From positions 124,001 through 188,000 of the forward strand of contig NZ_BCTA01000052.1 in NCBI RefSeq assembly GCF_001570485.1: 64,000 bases of DNA, written 5' to 3'. This document shows, piece after piece, positions 16,603 to 24,891 of this stretch. Made by a program: the position numbers and the translations under genes. Below the pieces are notes generated by a model. It worked only from the letters and a program-made list of their open reading frames with translations. It did not search any database and had not been told where the DNA came from. This DNA is from Mycolicibacterium novocastrense. GTDB lineage: Bacteria; Actinomycetota; Actinomycetes; Mycobacteriales; Mycobacteriaceae. Each line of letters begins with the position of its first letter. The first letter of the stretch is position 1.

Positions 16603-17715
16603 ATGGATTTCACCTTCACCGAGGAGCAGGAGACCGTCGCCAAGGTCGCCCGACAGCTCTTCGAGCACCGCGCCACCCCAGAGCATCTGACCGTCCTCGA
16701 GGCCGGCGAGGTGCGGTATGACGCCGCACTGTGGTCCGAGTTGGCGTCGGCCGACTTGCTCGGAATCGCGCTGCCCGAATCCGTCGGCGGCACCGGCGGA
16801 GGTTTTCTCGAGTTGGGCGTGCTGCTCAGCGAGGTCGGGTACAGCGTTGCGCCGGTCCCGGTCTACGCGACGCTCGCCCTCGGCGCCGATACCATTGCCC
16901 GGCATGGTGATTCGGAGCTTCAACGGCGGTGGCTGCCCGGGGTGGTCGACGGCAGCATCCTGTTGACGGCGGCGCTGGCCGAACCGGGCAACTCGGATCC
17001 GACCGCACCGCGAACCGTCGCACGCCCCGACGGGCAGGGCTGGCGGCTCACCGGCGTCAAGGAGTTGGTGCCCGCGGCGCAGATCGCGTCGGCCGTCGTC
17101 GTATCGGCCACGACGGACGACGGACCCGGCTTGTTCGTCGTCGAAACCGACGGCAACGGCGTGGATGTGACGCCGGCGCCCACGACCAACGGCGAGCCGT
17201 TCGCCGATGTCGAATTGACGGATGCCCTCGGATCGCGGCTCACCGAGGATGCGGATGCCGACATCGTCCGCGCGTTGTACAGCAGAGCGCTGGTGGGTTT
17301 GTGCGCGATGCAGGTCGGGGTCGCCGACCGTGCACTGAAGCTCGCCGCGTCCTACACCAGCGAGCGTGAGCAGTTCGGCCGCCCGATCGGATCGTTTCAG
17401 GCCGTGCAACAGCGTCTGGCCGACGCATTCATCGACACAGAAGCGATCCGCTGGACCACGTGGCACGCGGCCTGGCTCATCGCAGAAGGCAGGCCCGCCG
17501 AGCGCGAAGCGGCCATCGCCAAGTTCTGGGCCGCCGAGGCAGGCGCGCGGGTCACCGCCTCCGCCCAGCAGGTACACGGCGGCATGGGCATCGACGTCAC
17601 CTACCCCCTGTCCCGCTACTTCCTGTGGGCCAAGCAGATTGAACTCGCGCTCGGCTCGGCATCACAGCAACTGGCTCGGCTCGGCAACGCATACGCGGAA
17701 GGACCAAACCAATGA
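16603..17715 (+). CDS. Acyl-CoA dehydrogenase, FadE28/ChsE1-like
   Basis: 370 residues starting MDFTFTEEQETVAKVARQLF. The beta domain is divergent, and the C-terminal domain has SEREQFGRPIGSFQAVQQRL and VHGGMGIDVTYPLSRYFLW, the pattern of the FadE28-type partner subunit. The ATG has AGAGGAAG upstream. It overlaps the following MaoC gene by 4 bases (ATGA). Pairing with the dehydrogenase at 14420 is the obvious hypothesis, although the two are separated by the ChsH2-like pair, unlike the adjacent fadE28-fadE29 order of the igr operon. Confidence 0.87.
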   Translation: MDFTFTEEQETVAKVARQLFEHRATPEHLTVLEAGEVRYDAALWSELASADLLGIALPESVGGTGGGFLELGVLLSEVGYSVAPVPVYATLALGADTIARHGDSELQRRWLPGVVDGSILLTAALAEPGNSDPTAPRTVARPDGQGWRLTGVKELVPAAQIASAVVVSATTDDGPGLFVVETDGNGVDVTPAPTTNGEPFADVELTDALGSRLTEDADADIVRALYSRALVGLCAMQVGVADRALKLAASYTSEREQFGRPIGSFQAVQQRLADAFIDTEAIRWTTWHAAWLIAEGRPAEREAAIAKFWAAEAGARVTASAQQVHGGMGIDVTYPLSRYFLWAKQIELALGSASQQLARLGNAYAEGPNQ

Positions 17716-18161
17716 CCTCGACCCTGAACCGCACCACCACGCTCGCGTGGAACGACGTCAACGTCGGCGACCAGGTGACGCCGCTGGACGTTCCCGTCAC
17801 CACCACGCTGATCGTCGCCGGTGCGATCGCGTCGCGTGACTACATGCCGGTGCACCACGACCGCGACTTCGCCAATTCCCAAGGCTCCAAGGACATTTTC
17901 CTCAACATCCTGACCACCAACGGGCTGTGTGTGAAGTTCCTGCACGACTGGGCCGGACCCGAGGCCATGGTCAAAAAGCTGTCCATCCGGCTCGGTGTGC
18001 CCGCCTATCCGAACGACCCGCTGCGGTTTGAAGGCAGCGTCACCGACAAGTCCTCGGCAGACGGCGAGGGGCTTGTCGAGGTCACCTTCAAGGGCACCAA
18101 CAGCCTGGGCGATCACGTCAAGGGCACGGCGGTGCTGAGCCTGCTCGAGGGTGTCTCGTGA
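17712..18161 (+). CDS. MaoC-family hydratase, ChsH1-like
   Basis: 149 residues, single hot-dog domain. The segment IASRDYMPVHHDRDFANSQG near residues 37-56 carries the conserved D-x4-H region of hydratase 2, and NILTTNGLCVKFLHDWAG follows. It resembles ChsH1, which provides the catalytic residues of the ChsH1-ChsH2 hydratase. It is flanked by 4-base overlaps on both sides (FadE28-like upstream, thiolase-like downstream), matching the chsH1-ltp2 order. Confidence 0.85.
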   Translation: MTSTLNRTTTLAWNDVNVGDQVTPLDVPVTTTLIVAGAIASRDYMPVHHDRDFANSQGSKDIFLNILTTNGLCVKFLHDWAGPEAMVKKLSIRLGVPAYPNDPLRFEGSVTDKSSADGEGLVEVTFKGTNSLGDHVKGTAVLSLLEGVS

Positions 18162-19327
18162 AAGACGGCATCGGCGGCAGGGCCGCGCTCGTCGGCATCG
18201 GTCAGACCGAATTCTCCAAGGAATCCGGCCGGACCGAGATGCAACTGGCCTGTGAGGCGGTCAAGGCCGCCATCGCGGATGCGGGCCTGAGCCCCAAGGA
18301 CATCGACGGCATGGTCACGTTCTCCGTCGACGAGAACGAAGAGATCGAGGTCGCCCGCAACGTCGGTATCGAGAACCTCACTTTCTTCACCCGGGTACCG
18401 CATGGAGGCGGTGCCGCCGCGGGCACCGTGATGCAGGCCGCGATGGCGGTCGCGACGGGTGCAGCAGAGGCCGTGGTCTGCTACCGGGCTTTCAACGAGC
18501 GCTCCGGGTTTCGGTTCGGTGGCGCCGGACGCCAACCCGGTGTCACCCCGCTGTGGATGGCCCCGTATGCCCCGTTCGGATTCATGACACCGGCGGCGTG
18601 GGTCGCTCTGCACGCTCAGCGCTACATGAGCACGTACGGCGTCACCAACGCCGACTTCGGCAAGATCTCCGTCATCGACCGCAAGCATGCGGCCAAGAAT
18701 CCCGATGCCTGGTTCTACGACAAGCCGATCACCCTCCAACAGCATCAGGAATCACGCTGGATCATCGAGCCGGTGCTGCGTCTGCTCGACTGCTGTCAAG
18801 AGAGTGATGGCGGGGTGGCGATGGTGGTTACCAGTGTCGAGCGCGCGCGTGATCTCGCCAAGCCGCCCGCCGTGATCACGGCCGCGGCCCAGGGCGCCGC
18901 ATACGACGGCGAGGTGATGACCAGTTACTACCGCGAGGACATCACCGGCCTTCCCGAGATGGGCGTGGTCGGCGACAAGCTCTGGCGCAACTCCGGGTTG
19001 AAGCCCAAGGACATCTCGACCGCGTTCTTGTACGACCACTTCACCCCGTTCGTGTTCACTCAACTCGAGGAACTCGGATTCTGCGGACGGGGCGAGGCCA
19101 AGGACTTCGTCTCGGTCGACGAACTCTCGCTGGGTGGCCGGATGCCGATCAACACCAACGGCGGGCTGCTGGGCGAGGCGTACATCCACGGAATGAACGG
19201 CATCACCGAAGGCGTCCGCCAGATCCGTGGCACCTCGTACAACCAGGTCGACGATGCCGAACACGTGCTGGTGACCTCGGGCACCGGCGTCCCGACCAGC
19301 GGCCTCATCCTGGCGCCGGACCGCTGA
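18158..19327 (+). CDS. Thiolase-fold lipid-transfer protein / retro-aldolase, Ltp2-like
   Basis: 389 residues with the thiolase fold. The nucleophile position of true thiolases is replaced by VPHGGGAAAG, so there is no catalytic Cys there, as in Ltp2-type aldolases. Motifs shared with Ltp2 include CYRAFNERSGFRFG, DRKHAAKNP, SRWIIEPVLRLLDCCQESDG, LYDHFTPFVFTQLEELGFCG and NTNGGLLGEAYIHGMNG; the conserved Tyr residues are present. Ltp2 with a DUF35 partner cleaves a beta-hydroxyacyl-CoA side chain to a ketone plus propionyl-CoA. GTG start overlaps the ChsH1-like stop. Confidence 0.9.
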   Translation: MKDGIGGRAALVGIGQTEFSKESGRTEMQLACEAVKAAIADAGLSPKDIDGMVTFSVDENEEIEVARNVGIENLTFFTRVPHGGGAAAGTVMQAAMAVATGAAEAVVCYRAFNERSGFRFGGAGRQPGVTPLWMAPYAPFGFMTPAAWVALHAQRYMSTYGVTNADFGKISVIDRKHAAKNPDAWFYDKPITLQQHQESRWIIEPVLRLLDCCQESDGGVAMVVTSVERARDLAKPPAVITAAAQGAAYDGEVMTSYYREDITGLPEMGVVGDKLWRNSGLKPKDISTAFLYDHFTPFVFTQLEELGFCGRGEAKDFVSVDELSLGGRMPINTNGGLLGEAYIHGMNGITEGVRQIRGTSYNQVDDAEHVLVTSGTGVPTSGLILAPDR

Positions 19328-19344
19328 GCGGTTAATGTCGTGCG

Positions 19345-19959
19345 GTGGCGTCTGATATGACTCAGTCGGTGGCGGTCGACACCCGGGATGTCATCATCTC
19401 GGCCGCCTTCTCCTGCTTCCGGACGCGCGGGCTGGCCAAGACGACCATCGTCGACATCGCCCGCGCGGCCGACGTGTCACGCAGCACCTTCTACGAGTAT
19501 TTCCGGGACAAGGAGACGGTCGTCGAAGCGTGCGCCGAGGCGGCGTCGCAACGGTTCTACCGCAACATGGCCAAGGCCATCGACCGCCACGGGGGCAGCA
19601 CGCTGGAGGGGCGGTTGGTACGCGCCGCGGTCTTCGTCGCCCAGGCGCGTCGGGTGGTCGAACCCGAGGTCTACTTCGACGCAGCGGAAGTCAGCCTCAT
19701 GATGACCAAGAACGCCGCCACGCTGCTGAAGGAATGTGCCGATTTCCTGACCCCTTATGTGACCGCGGCCAAGCTGACTGGTGAGGTTCGTTCGGACCTC
19801 GATGTGCCGTCGGCGTGTGAGTGGTTCGCCCGAATGTTGTTCTCGCTGTTCACCACTCCGTCAGCCGTGATCGACATGCGCGATGACGATGCCGTGGCCG
19901 AATTCGTACGCGCATACGCCGTGAACGGATTCGTCGACAACTCCCGGCGCCGGCGGTAG
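19345..19959 (+). CDS. TetR-family transcriptional regulator
   Basis: 204 residues (GTG 19345; ATG 19357 is an alternative). The N-terminal helix-turn-helix is clear: TKTTIVDIARAADVSRSTFYEYFRDKE-type sequence at about residues 30-57. The C-terminal ligand-binding domain is less conserved. It lies 17 bases after the Ltp2-like gene and is probably co-transcribed with the igr-like operon, so it is a natural candidate for its local regulator. It could instead bind the GAKAAY repeats; nothing in the sequence decides this. Confidence 0.87.
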   Translation: MASDMTQSVAVDTRDVIISAAFSCFRTRGLAKTTIVDIARAADVSRSTFYEYFRDKETVVEACAEAASQRFYRNMAKAIDRHGGSTLEGRLVRAAVFVAQARRVVEPEVYFDAAEVSLMMTKNAATLLKECADFLTPYVTAAKLTGEVRSDLDVPSACEWFARMLFSLFTTPSAVIDMRDDDAVAEFVRAYAVNGFVDNSRRRR

Positions 19960-19964
19960 CTGCT

Positions 19965-21194
19965 TCAGCCCTTCCGGCGCACCGGGACGTTGGAATAGCC
20001 GCACACGTTCGACATGGCCACGCGACGGAGTCCGTCTCGGTCGACCTCGTACTCGGGGATGAGGTCGAGCAGGGCATCGAGCGCGATACGACTTTCCATT
20101 CGCGCCAGGGCCGCTCCGAGACAACTGTGTACGCCGTAACCGAAAGCGAGGTTGAAGCCCATTTTTCGGTCCCGATCTATGTCGAGTCGGTCAGGATCAT
20201 CGAACATCCGCTCGTCGCGCAGGGCGGACCCGGTCACGAGCAACACGGCGGCATCCTTCGGAATCGTGGTGCCGTAGTAGGTGACATCGCGCGTCGCGGT
20301 GCGGATCTGATACTGCGACGGCGCTTCGTATCGCAGCAGTTCCTCGACCGCGGCGGAGATCTTGCTGCGGTCATCGCGAAGTTTGCGCCACTGATCGGGG
20401 AAGTCGGCGAACGCGACCATCGCGTTGCCCACCAACTTCGTGACCGTTTCGGCGCCCGCTCCTCCGAGCATCGTGGCGAATCCGGTGATGTCGACATCGG
20501 AGAGCTTCTCGACCACGCCGTCACGCTCGATCTCAGTCTCGATGAGACGGCTGATCATGTCGTCCTGCGGTCCCGCGCGACGCTGTCGCACGAGGTCGTA
20601 ATAGTAGAGGCCGGTGTTCACTGAGGCCTCGTATCCGTCTCTGGGAACCGCTATCTCACCGGGACGGCGTTCGAGTAGGAGATCGAGCCAGCGTCGGATC
20701 TGGTCCCGATCCGCCTTCGGGACACCGAGCATGGTCGTGATGACCTCGTTCGGGAACAGCGCGGAGAAGTCGGCGACGACGTCGAACTGCTCGGGGTTCA
20801 CGGCGTCGATGCGCTCGTACACCTTCTCGCGCACCATGTTCTCCAACGCGGCGATCGCGCGCGGAGTGAACACATTGCTGACCAGTCGCCGCATCTTCTG
20901 ATGCTCCGGCGGATCCATCGAGATGATCACCTTCGGCACCGGGATGGCGTCGTCGTGCGCCTTGACCATGTCCAGGGTGGCGCCCCTGGCCGACGAGAAG
21001 GTCTCGTGATCCTTCGTGGCGGGTGCCACGTCGTCGTAGCGCGTCAGCGCCCAGAAGTCCCACTTGCTGCTGTAGTAGATCGGCGCCTCGTTGCGCAGGC
21101 GGCGGTAGGTGTCGTACGCGCCGTCGAAGAAGTCTTGCGAAAACGGGTCGAACTCGACGGGCCGCCCAGCGACGCGATGCGGCGTCGCGCTCAC
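19965..21194 (-). CDS. Cytochrome P450
   Basis: 409 residues from GTG 21194, which overlaps the stop of the CoA-transferase (GTGA). Landmarks: I-helix GGAGAETVTK, ExxR in EELLRYEAP, heme loop FGYGVHSCLGAALARME. The I-helix acid-Thr pair is kept (AGAET). The longer frame to 21236 runs inside the upstream gene and has no ribosome site. It ends 6 bases from the convergent TetR stop. Substrate unknown; the operon with a CoA-transferase suggests oxidation of a CoA-linked or carboxylated intermediate pool. Confidence 0.9.
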   Translation of the reverse strand: MSATPHRVAGRPVEFDPFSQDFFDGAYDTYRRLRNEAPIYYSSKWDFWALTRYDDVAPATKDHETFSSARGATLDMVKAHDDAIPVPKVIISMDPPEHQKMRRLVSNVFTPRAIAALENMVREKVYERIDAVNPEQFDVVADFSALFPNEVITTMLGVPKADRDQIRRWLDLLLERRPGEIAVPRDGYEASVNTGLYYYDLVRQRRAGPQDDMISRLIETEIERDGVVEKLSDVDITGFATMLGGAGAETVTKLVGNAMVAFADFPDQWRKLRDDRSKISAAVEELLRYEAPSQYQIRTATRDVTYYGTTIPKDAAVLLVTGSALRDERMFDDPDRLDIDRDRKMGFNLAFGYGVHSCLGAALARMESRIALDALLDLIPEYEVDRDGLRRVAMSNVCGYSNVPVRRKG

Positions 21195-22396
21195 AAAATG
21201 GCTCCGGATTCCTTGAGTTCTTCGATGGTGTCCCACTCGATTCCGGCGTCCATGAGGATCTCCTCGGTGTGCTGACCGTGCTCGGGGGCACCACCGGGGG
21301 TGACCGACCGCTCGTCGAACTGAACGGGGTTGGTGGGCAGCGAGAACGGCACGCCATTGACGGTTTCCGTGTGTGCGACATATCCGTTGGCTGTGATGGC
21401 GGGGTCCTCGCAGAGCTCACCCGGAGTCTGCACAATTCCCCACGCACCCGAGAGCACTGCCAGCGTCTCCCGCCATTCGGCCAGGGTGCGCTTGGCGAAT
21501 GCCTCGTCGAGTAAGGCGATGAGGCTGACCCGGTTCTCGAACCGTGACGCGGGGTCGGCGAATCGGGGATCGTCGATCAATTCCGGAAGCCCGATCACGC
21601 GCATCGCTTCGGCGTAGAACTTGTCGAGTTGCAGCATCATCAACTGGACGTAGCGTCCGTCCTTCGTGCGGTACGTCCCCACGAGAGGGTTGGGCGCATC
21701 CGCATGGCCGAATTTGGGAATGGCGCTGCCACCGTGGATTTGGCTCACCGCGACGTCGGGGCTGAGGTTCCAGGCCGCGAGGCCGAGCAGCGACACGTCC
21801 ACGACCGATCCCTCGCCGGTCGTGGCCTTCTTGTACAGCGCCGCGGCGATACCGCCCGCGATGGTCATGCCGCCGAGCAGGTCACCGAATGCCGGGCGAG
21901 AGCGGACGAGCTCGTCCTTCTCCTCCGTCAACGCGGTGGCGATCCCCCCGCGCGCCCAATACGAGACGCCGTCGTAGCCCGGCTTGTCGGCGTCCGGTCC
22001 CTTGGGGCCGTGGCCGGATCCCCGCACGTACACGATGCTCGGGTTCACTTCGCGAATGTCGTTGACATCGATCCCGAACTTCCGGCGGCGCTCCGGCAAA
22101 TAACTGGTCAGAAACACATCACAGGTCTTGGCCAGCGCGTGCACCACTTCCCGACCGCCCGGCGTGCTCAGATCCACACCGATCGACTTCTTGCCGCGAT
22201 TCGGGATCTCGATCATGTAGTTGACCGAACCACCGCCCTCGTCGACGATCCCCATGGTGACGAGACCACGCTGCGGATCACCGCCGTCACGCGGTTCGAC
22301 CTTGATGACCTCGGCACCCCACTCGGCGAGCACTGCACCTGCTGACGGCACGAAGGTCCATGCGGCGACCTCGAGCACCCGAACTCCGCTGAGCAC
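21191..22396 (-). CDS. Family III (CaiB/BaiF) CoA-transferase
   Basis: 401 residues from GTG 22396. The N-terminus GVRVLEVAAWTFVPSAGAVL, IPNRGKKSIGVDL and the catalytic Asp in AFGDLLGGM are typical single-domain family III features. The start is uncertain: the only strong Shine-Dalgarno (AGGAGG, minus strand 22422-22417) lies 20 bases from the GTG but 5 bases from an in-frame ATT at 22411, which would add five residues (ISVDN). It is followed by the P450 with a 4-base overlap. It would activate an acid by CoA transfer. Confidence 0.88.
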   Translation of the reverse strand: MLSGVRVLEVAAWTFVPSAGAVLAEWGAEVIKVEPRDGGDPQRGLVTMGIVDEGGGSVNYMIEIPNRGKKSIGVDLSTPGGREVVHALAKTCDVFLTSYLPERRRKFGIDVNDIREVNPSIVYVRGSGHGPKGPDADKPGYDGVSYWARGGIATALTEEKDELVRSRPAFGDLLGGMTIAGGIAAALYKKATTGEGSVVDVSLLGLAAWNLSPDVAVSQIHGGSAIPKFGHADAPNPLVGTYRTKDGRYVQLMMLQLDKFYAEAMRVIGLPELIDDPRFADPASRFENRVSLIALLDEAFAKRTLAEWRETLAVLSGAWGIVQTPGELCEDPAITANGYVAHTETVNGVPFSLPTNPVQFDERSVTPGGAPEHGQHTEEILMDAGIEWDTIEELKESGAIL

Positions 22397-22450
22397 GTTA
22401 TCGACGGAAATGTCGTCCTCCTACAGGCGTTAACGGGCATTTTCAGATTT

Positions 22451-22465
22451 GAGAATCACACTATC
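22451..22465. promoter_or_regulatory. Operator candidate G: GAGAAT-N3-ACTATC
   Basis: TGAGAATCACACTATC, read on the minus strand, is GATAGTGTGATTCTCA, close to site C (GATAACGTCGTTCTCA) with the same 3-base spacer. It lies in the 87-base gap upstream of the CoA-transferase start. One arm is imperfect, so it is weaker than A, D or F. Confidence 0.4.
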
Positions 22466-22483
22466 GTGGGGCTTGCGTGCGCG

Positions 22484-23032
22484 CTACGGCCGCCGGGACA
22501 GGCGCTCGGGAAGCGCCGGGTCACCGCTGTCCCAGAATGCCCGCCAGGTCGGCATGCGGTGTGGCATCTGAGCGCGCAGCGGCACATCGGTGGGCCACCG
22601 GATGAATTCCGGGCCGGGCCGCTCGGTCACGTCGACGGAGTACCAGGGATGCTCGCGTCGCTTGACGAAGTACCAGGCGCCGTCGCGACGCTCGTAGACG
22701 TCGTCGTAACGCATCGTGATGACATACCACCCGTCGCCGTCCTCATGCTCGGCCCGGCAGTATGTCGAACCCGTCGCATGGTCGGGATCGGCGAAATCGA
22801 ATGCATGCCCGCAGATCAGGTGGATGCTTCGATAGAACCTGCGAAGTACCTCGTCGTACCACCGTTTTAGGGCTGCCCTACCGACGCCGTGCGACCCGGC
22901 GTGCACGTCGTCGACGAACAACGCCACCAGGGCATCGAGATCCCGCGCATCGAGCGCCATGGCGTAGCGGCTGGGCAGTTGGGCGATTTCGAGGCTGGAC
23001 TCGAGTCGATCCACCCGGTCGGATACCGACAT
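22484..23032 (-). CDS. SnoaL/NTF2-like protein
   Basis: 182 residues from ATG 23032. An NTF2-like cone is suggested by LPSRYAMALDARDLDALVALFVDDV, then strands with HLICGHAFDF, GDGWYVITMRYDDVYERRDGAWYF. Family members include polyketide cyclases, ring hydroxylase small subunits, ketosteroid isomerase-like enzymes and scaffold proteins, so the function cannot be assigned. It is divergent from the acyl-CoA synthetase at 23149 across operator candidate D and lies upstream of the CoA-transferase/P450 pair on the same strand. Confidence 0.8.
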   Translation of the reverse strand: MSVSDRVDRLESSLEIAQLPSRYAMALDARDLDALVALFVDDVHAGSHGVGRAALKRWYDEVLRRFYRSIHLICGHAFDFADPDHATGSTYCRAEHEDGDGWYVITMRYDDVYERRDGAWYFVKRREHPWYSVDVTERPGPEFIRWPTDVPLRAQMPHRMPTWRAFWDSGDPALPERLSRRP

Positions 23033-23061
23033 GGCCGGAGTCTAAAGCCGGAGGAATCAGC

Positions 23062-23077
23062 GAGAACCGATATTCTC
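23062..23077. promoter_or_regulatory. Operator candidate D: GAGAAC-N4-ATTCTC
   Basis: CGAGAACCGATATTCTCG (23061-23078) is an inverted repeat with one mismatched pair, in the 116-base divergent region between the NTF2-like gene (start 23032) and the acyl-CoA synthetase (start 23149). It has the same arms and spacer as sites A and F. Confidence 0.6.
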
Positions 23078-23148
23078 GTTTCCGGAGATGATGGCTATCC
23101 TGTTGAGGCCAGCCCGTCCGAGCGCAGGACTGCTAAGGAATCCACCCC

Positions 23149-24759
23149 GTGCCCTTCCCGACACTCACGCCCACGATCCCCGCCCTCGTCAGATCGTCTG
23201 CGGCGCGGTTCGGAGACAAGCCGTTTCTCGTCTCGGAGGGTCAGACGCTGACCTACGCCGACCTGGATCTGCAGTCCGCTCGGTTGGCGACGGCGCTGCT
23301 CGGCGAGGGCTTCGGCAAGGGCGACCACGTCGGCATTCTGATGCCCAACAGCGTCGACTGGGCGATCGTCTGGTTCGCAACCACCCGTATCGGCGCGGTC
23401 GCGGTGCCGCTGAACACCTTCTACAAGGCCTCCGAGTTGGCGTGGACCGCCCGTCATGCCGATCTGCGCGCAATAGTCGCGCTGGCGGACTTCCGCGGCC
23501 ACAGTTTCCTCGACCGCCTCGAGGAGGCGCTGCCCGGCCTCGCCGGCCAGTGCAGTCCCGGCAGGCTGGCCGTGTCGGGTGCGCCGTTTCTGCGCACGAT
23601 CGCGGTGTGGGGACGCTGCGACCGGCCGTGGGCGACGACGCTGCCGGTCGGCGCGGACGGGCGATACGGCGCCGACTTCTTGGCGGAGGTCGAGTCGTGC
23701 GTGACACCGGCCGACGACGCGATGATCATCTACACCTCGGGCAGCACCGGAGACCCGAAAGGCCCTGTGCACACGCACGGTACGTTGGTGCGCCACACGT
23801 ACAACCTGACTTTCGACTACGGCGTTGAGCACACGACGGTGATGTTCACGGCGATGCCGTTCTTCTGGGTCGGTGGATTGATCACGGGAATCCATGCGGT
23901 GATCCACCACGGTGCGACGCTGGTGACCCAGCCGGCGTTCGACGCCGCTGACGCGCTGGAGTTGATCGAGCGTCATCGCGCGACCATCACGCTGGGTTGG
24001 CCACAGCAAGGCAAGTCGCTGGCCGAGCACCCGGACTTCGCGCGGCGCGACCTGACCTCGGTGCAGCGCACCAGCATGCCCGCCATGGTGCCCCCCGAAC
24101 GCCGGCCCAAGGGGCCCAATGCACTGGGGATGACCGAACTCTGCGGCAACCACATCGGCGTCGACCCGTATCCACCGCAACCCGTCGATCGCTCGGTGAC
24201 GGGCGGCTATTCGATCGAGGGGTTGTCGCATGTTCTCGTCGACCCAGAGACGGGAGACCCCGTCCCCCCGGGTAGGCACGGCGAAATCTGGGTGCGTGGC
24301 TACTCGCTCATGCAGCGGCTGTACAAGCGTGAGCGGGAGGACGTGTTCACACCCGACGGCTACTACCGAACGGGTGACTGCGGAGTTCAGCACGACGACG
24401 GCTGGATCACGTTCACCGGGCGGTTGGGCGACCTGATCAAAACCAGTGGCGGAACCAACGTCACACCGGGAGAAGTGGAATCGGCCCTGACCGGGTGCGA
24501 CGGCGTTCTCGAGGCCTATGTCGTCGGCGCCGAGGATGGCCACAACGGAACGATCGTGGCCGCGGCGGTGGTTCCGCGCGGCGACGCGCAGCTGGATGCC
24601 GAGGCTCTGCGGGCAGACCTCCGCAGCCGGCTGTCGGCATACAAAGTGCCGAAGTTCATCTGGGTCACAGACAAAGAGGCGCTGCCGTTCACCGCCACCG
24701 GCAAGGTCAAGAAGTCGGACCTTGCCAAACAGCTCAGTGATCTCCTGTCCAAGAAGTGA
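23149..24759 (+). CDS. fadD: Acyl-CoA synthetase (AMP-forming)
   Basis: 536 residues from GTG 23149 with AAGGAA upstream. All ANL-superfamily motifs are visible: IIYTSGSTGDPKGPVH (phosphate loop, ~residue 190), GMTELCGNH, YYRTGDCGVQHDDG, GRLGDLIKTSGGTNVTP and the C-terminal catalytic Lys in ATGKVKKSDL. It should activate a carboxylic acid to its CoA thioester. The substrate is unknown. Between its stop and the DapB-like gene at 24892 is a 132-base gap with an inverted repeat (GTTTCC/GGAAAC, 24782-24800). Confidence 0.92.
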   Translation: MPFPTLTPTIPALVRSSAARFGDKPFLVSEGQTLTYADLDLQSARLATALLGEGFGKGDHVGILMPNSVDWAIVWFATTRIGAVAVPLNTFYKASELAWTARHADLRAIVALADFRGHSFLDRLEEALPGLAGQCSPGRLAVSGAPFLRTIAVWGRCDRPWATTLPVGADGRYGADFLAEVESCVTPADDAMIIYTSGSTGDPKGPVHTHGTLVRHTYNLTFDYGVEHTTVMFTAMPFFWVGGLITGIHAVIHHGATLVTQPAFDAADALELIERHRATITLGWPQQGKSLAEHPDFARRDLTSVQRTSMPAMVPPERRPKGPNALGMTELCGNHIGVDPYPPQPVDRSVTGGYSIEGLSHVLVDPETGDPVPPGRHGEIWVRGYSLMQRLYKREREDVFTPDGYYRTGDCGVQHDDGWITFTGRLGDLIKTSGGTNVTPGEVESALTGCDGVLEAYVVGAEDGHNGTIVAAAVVPRGDAQLDAEALRADLRSRLSAYKVPKFIWVTDKEALPFTATGKVKKSDLAKQLSDLLSKK

Positions 24760-24781
24760 GTCCGTAGCTTTCGCGAAGACG

Positions 24782-24810
24782 GTTTCCCATTATCGGAAAC
24801 TTGCATTCTC
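24782..24810. promoter_or_regulatory. Inverted repeat plus degenerate GAKAAY half-site
   Basis: GTTTCC (24782-24787) and GGAAAC (24795-24800) form a 6-base stem; GGAAAC also begins GGAAACTTGCATTCTC, whose right arm matches the island repeat exactly while the left arm matches four of six. It lies in the gap before the gene at 24892. It could be an operator or a weak terminator of the upstream gene. Confidence 0.3.
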
Positions 24811-24891
24811 GCTCCGGTACATTCGCGACGAGGCATTGGAACCGGGCCACCTCCCCGATCCCCGCCCTGGGATACCGAAGGAGTTCAATCC

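Noticed and set aside
23095..24543. 482-codon minus-strand open frame opposite the acyl-CoA synthetase
   Set aside because: Antisense shadow; no recognisable motif, and the plus frame has all synthetase motifs.
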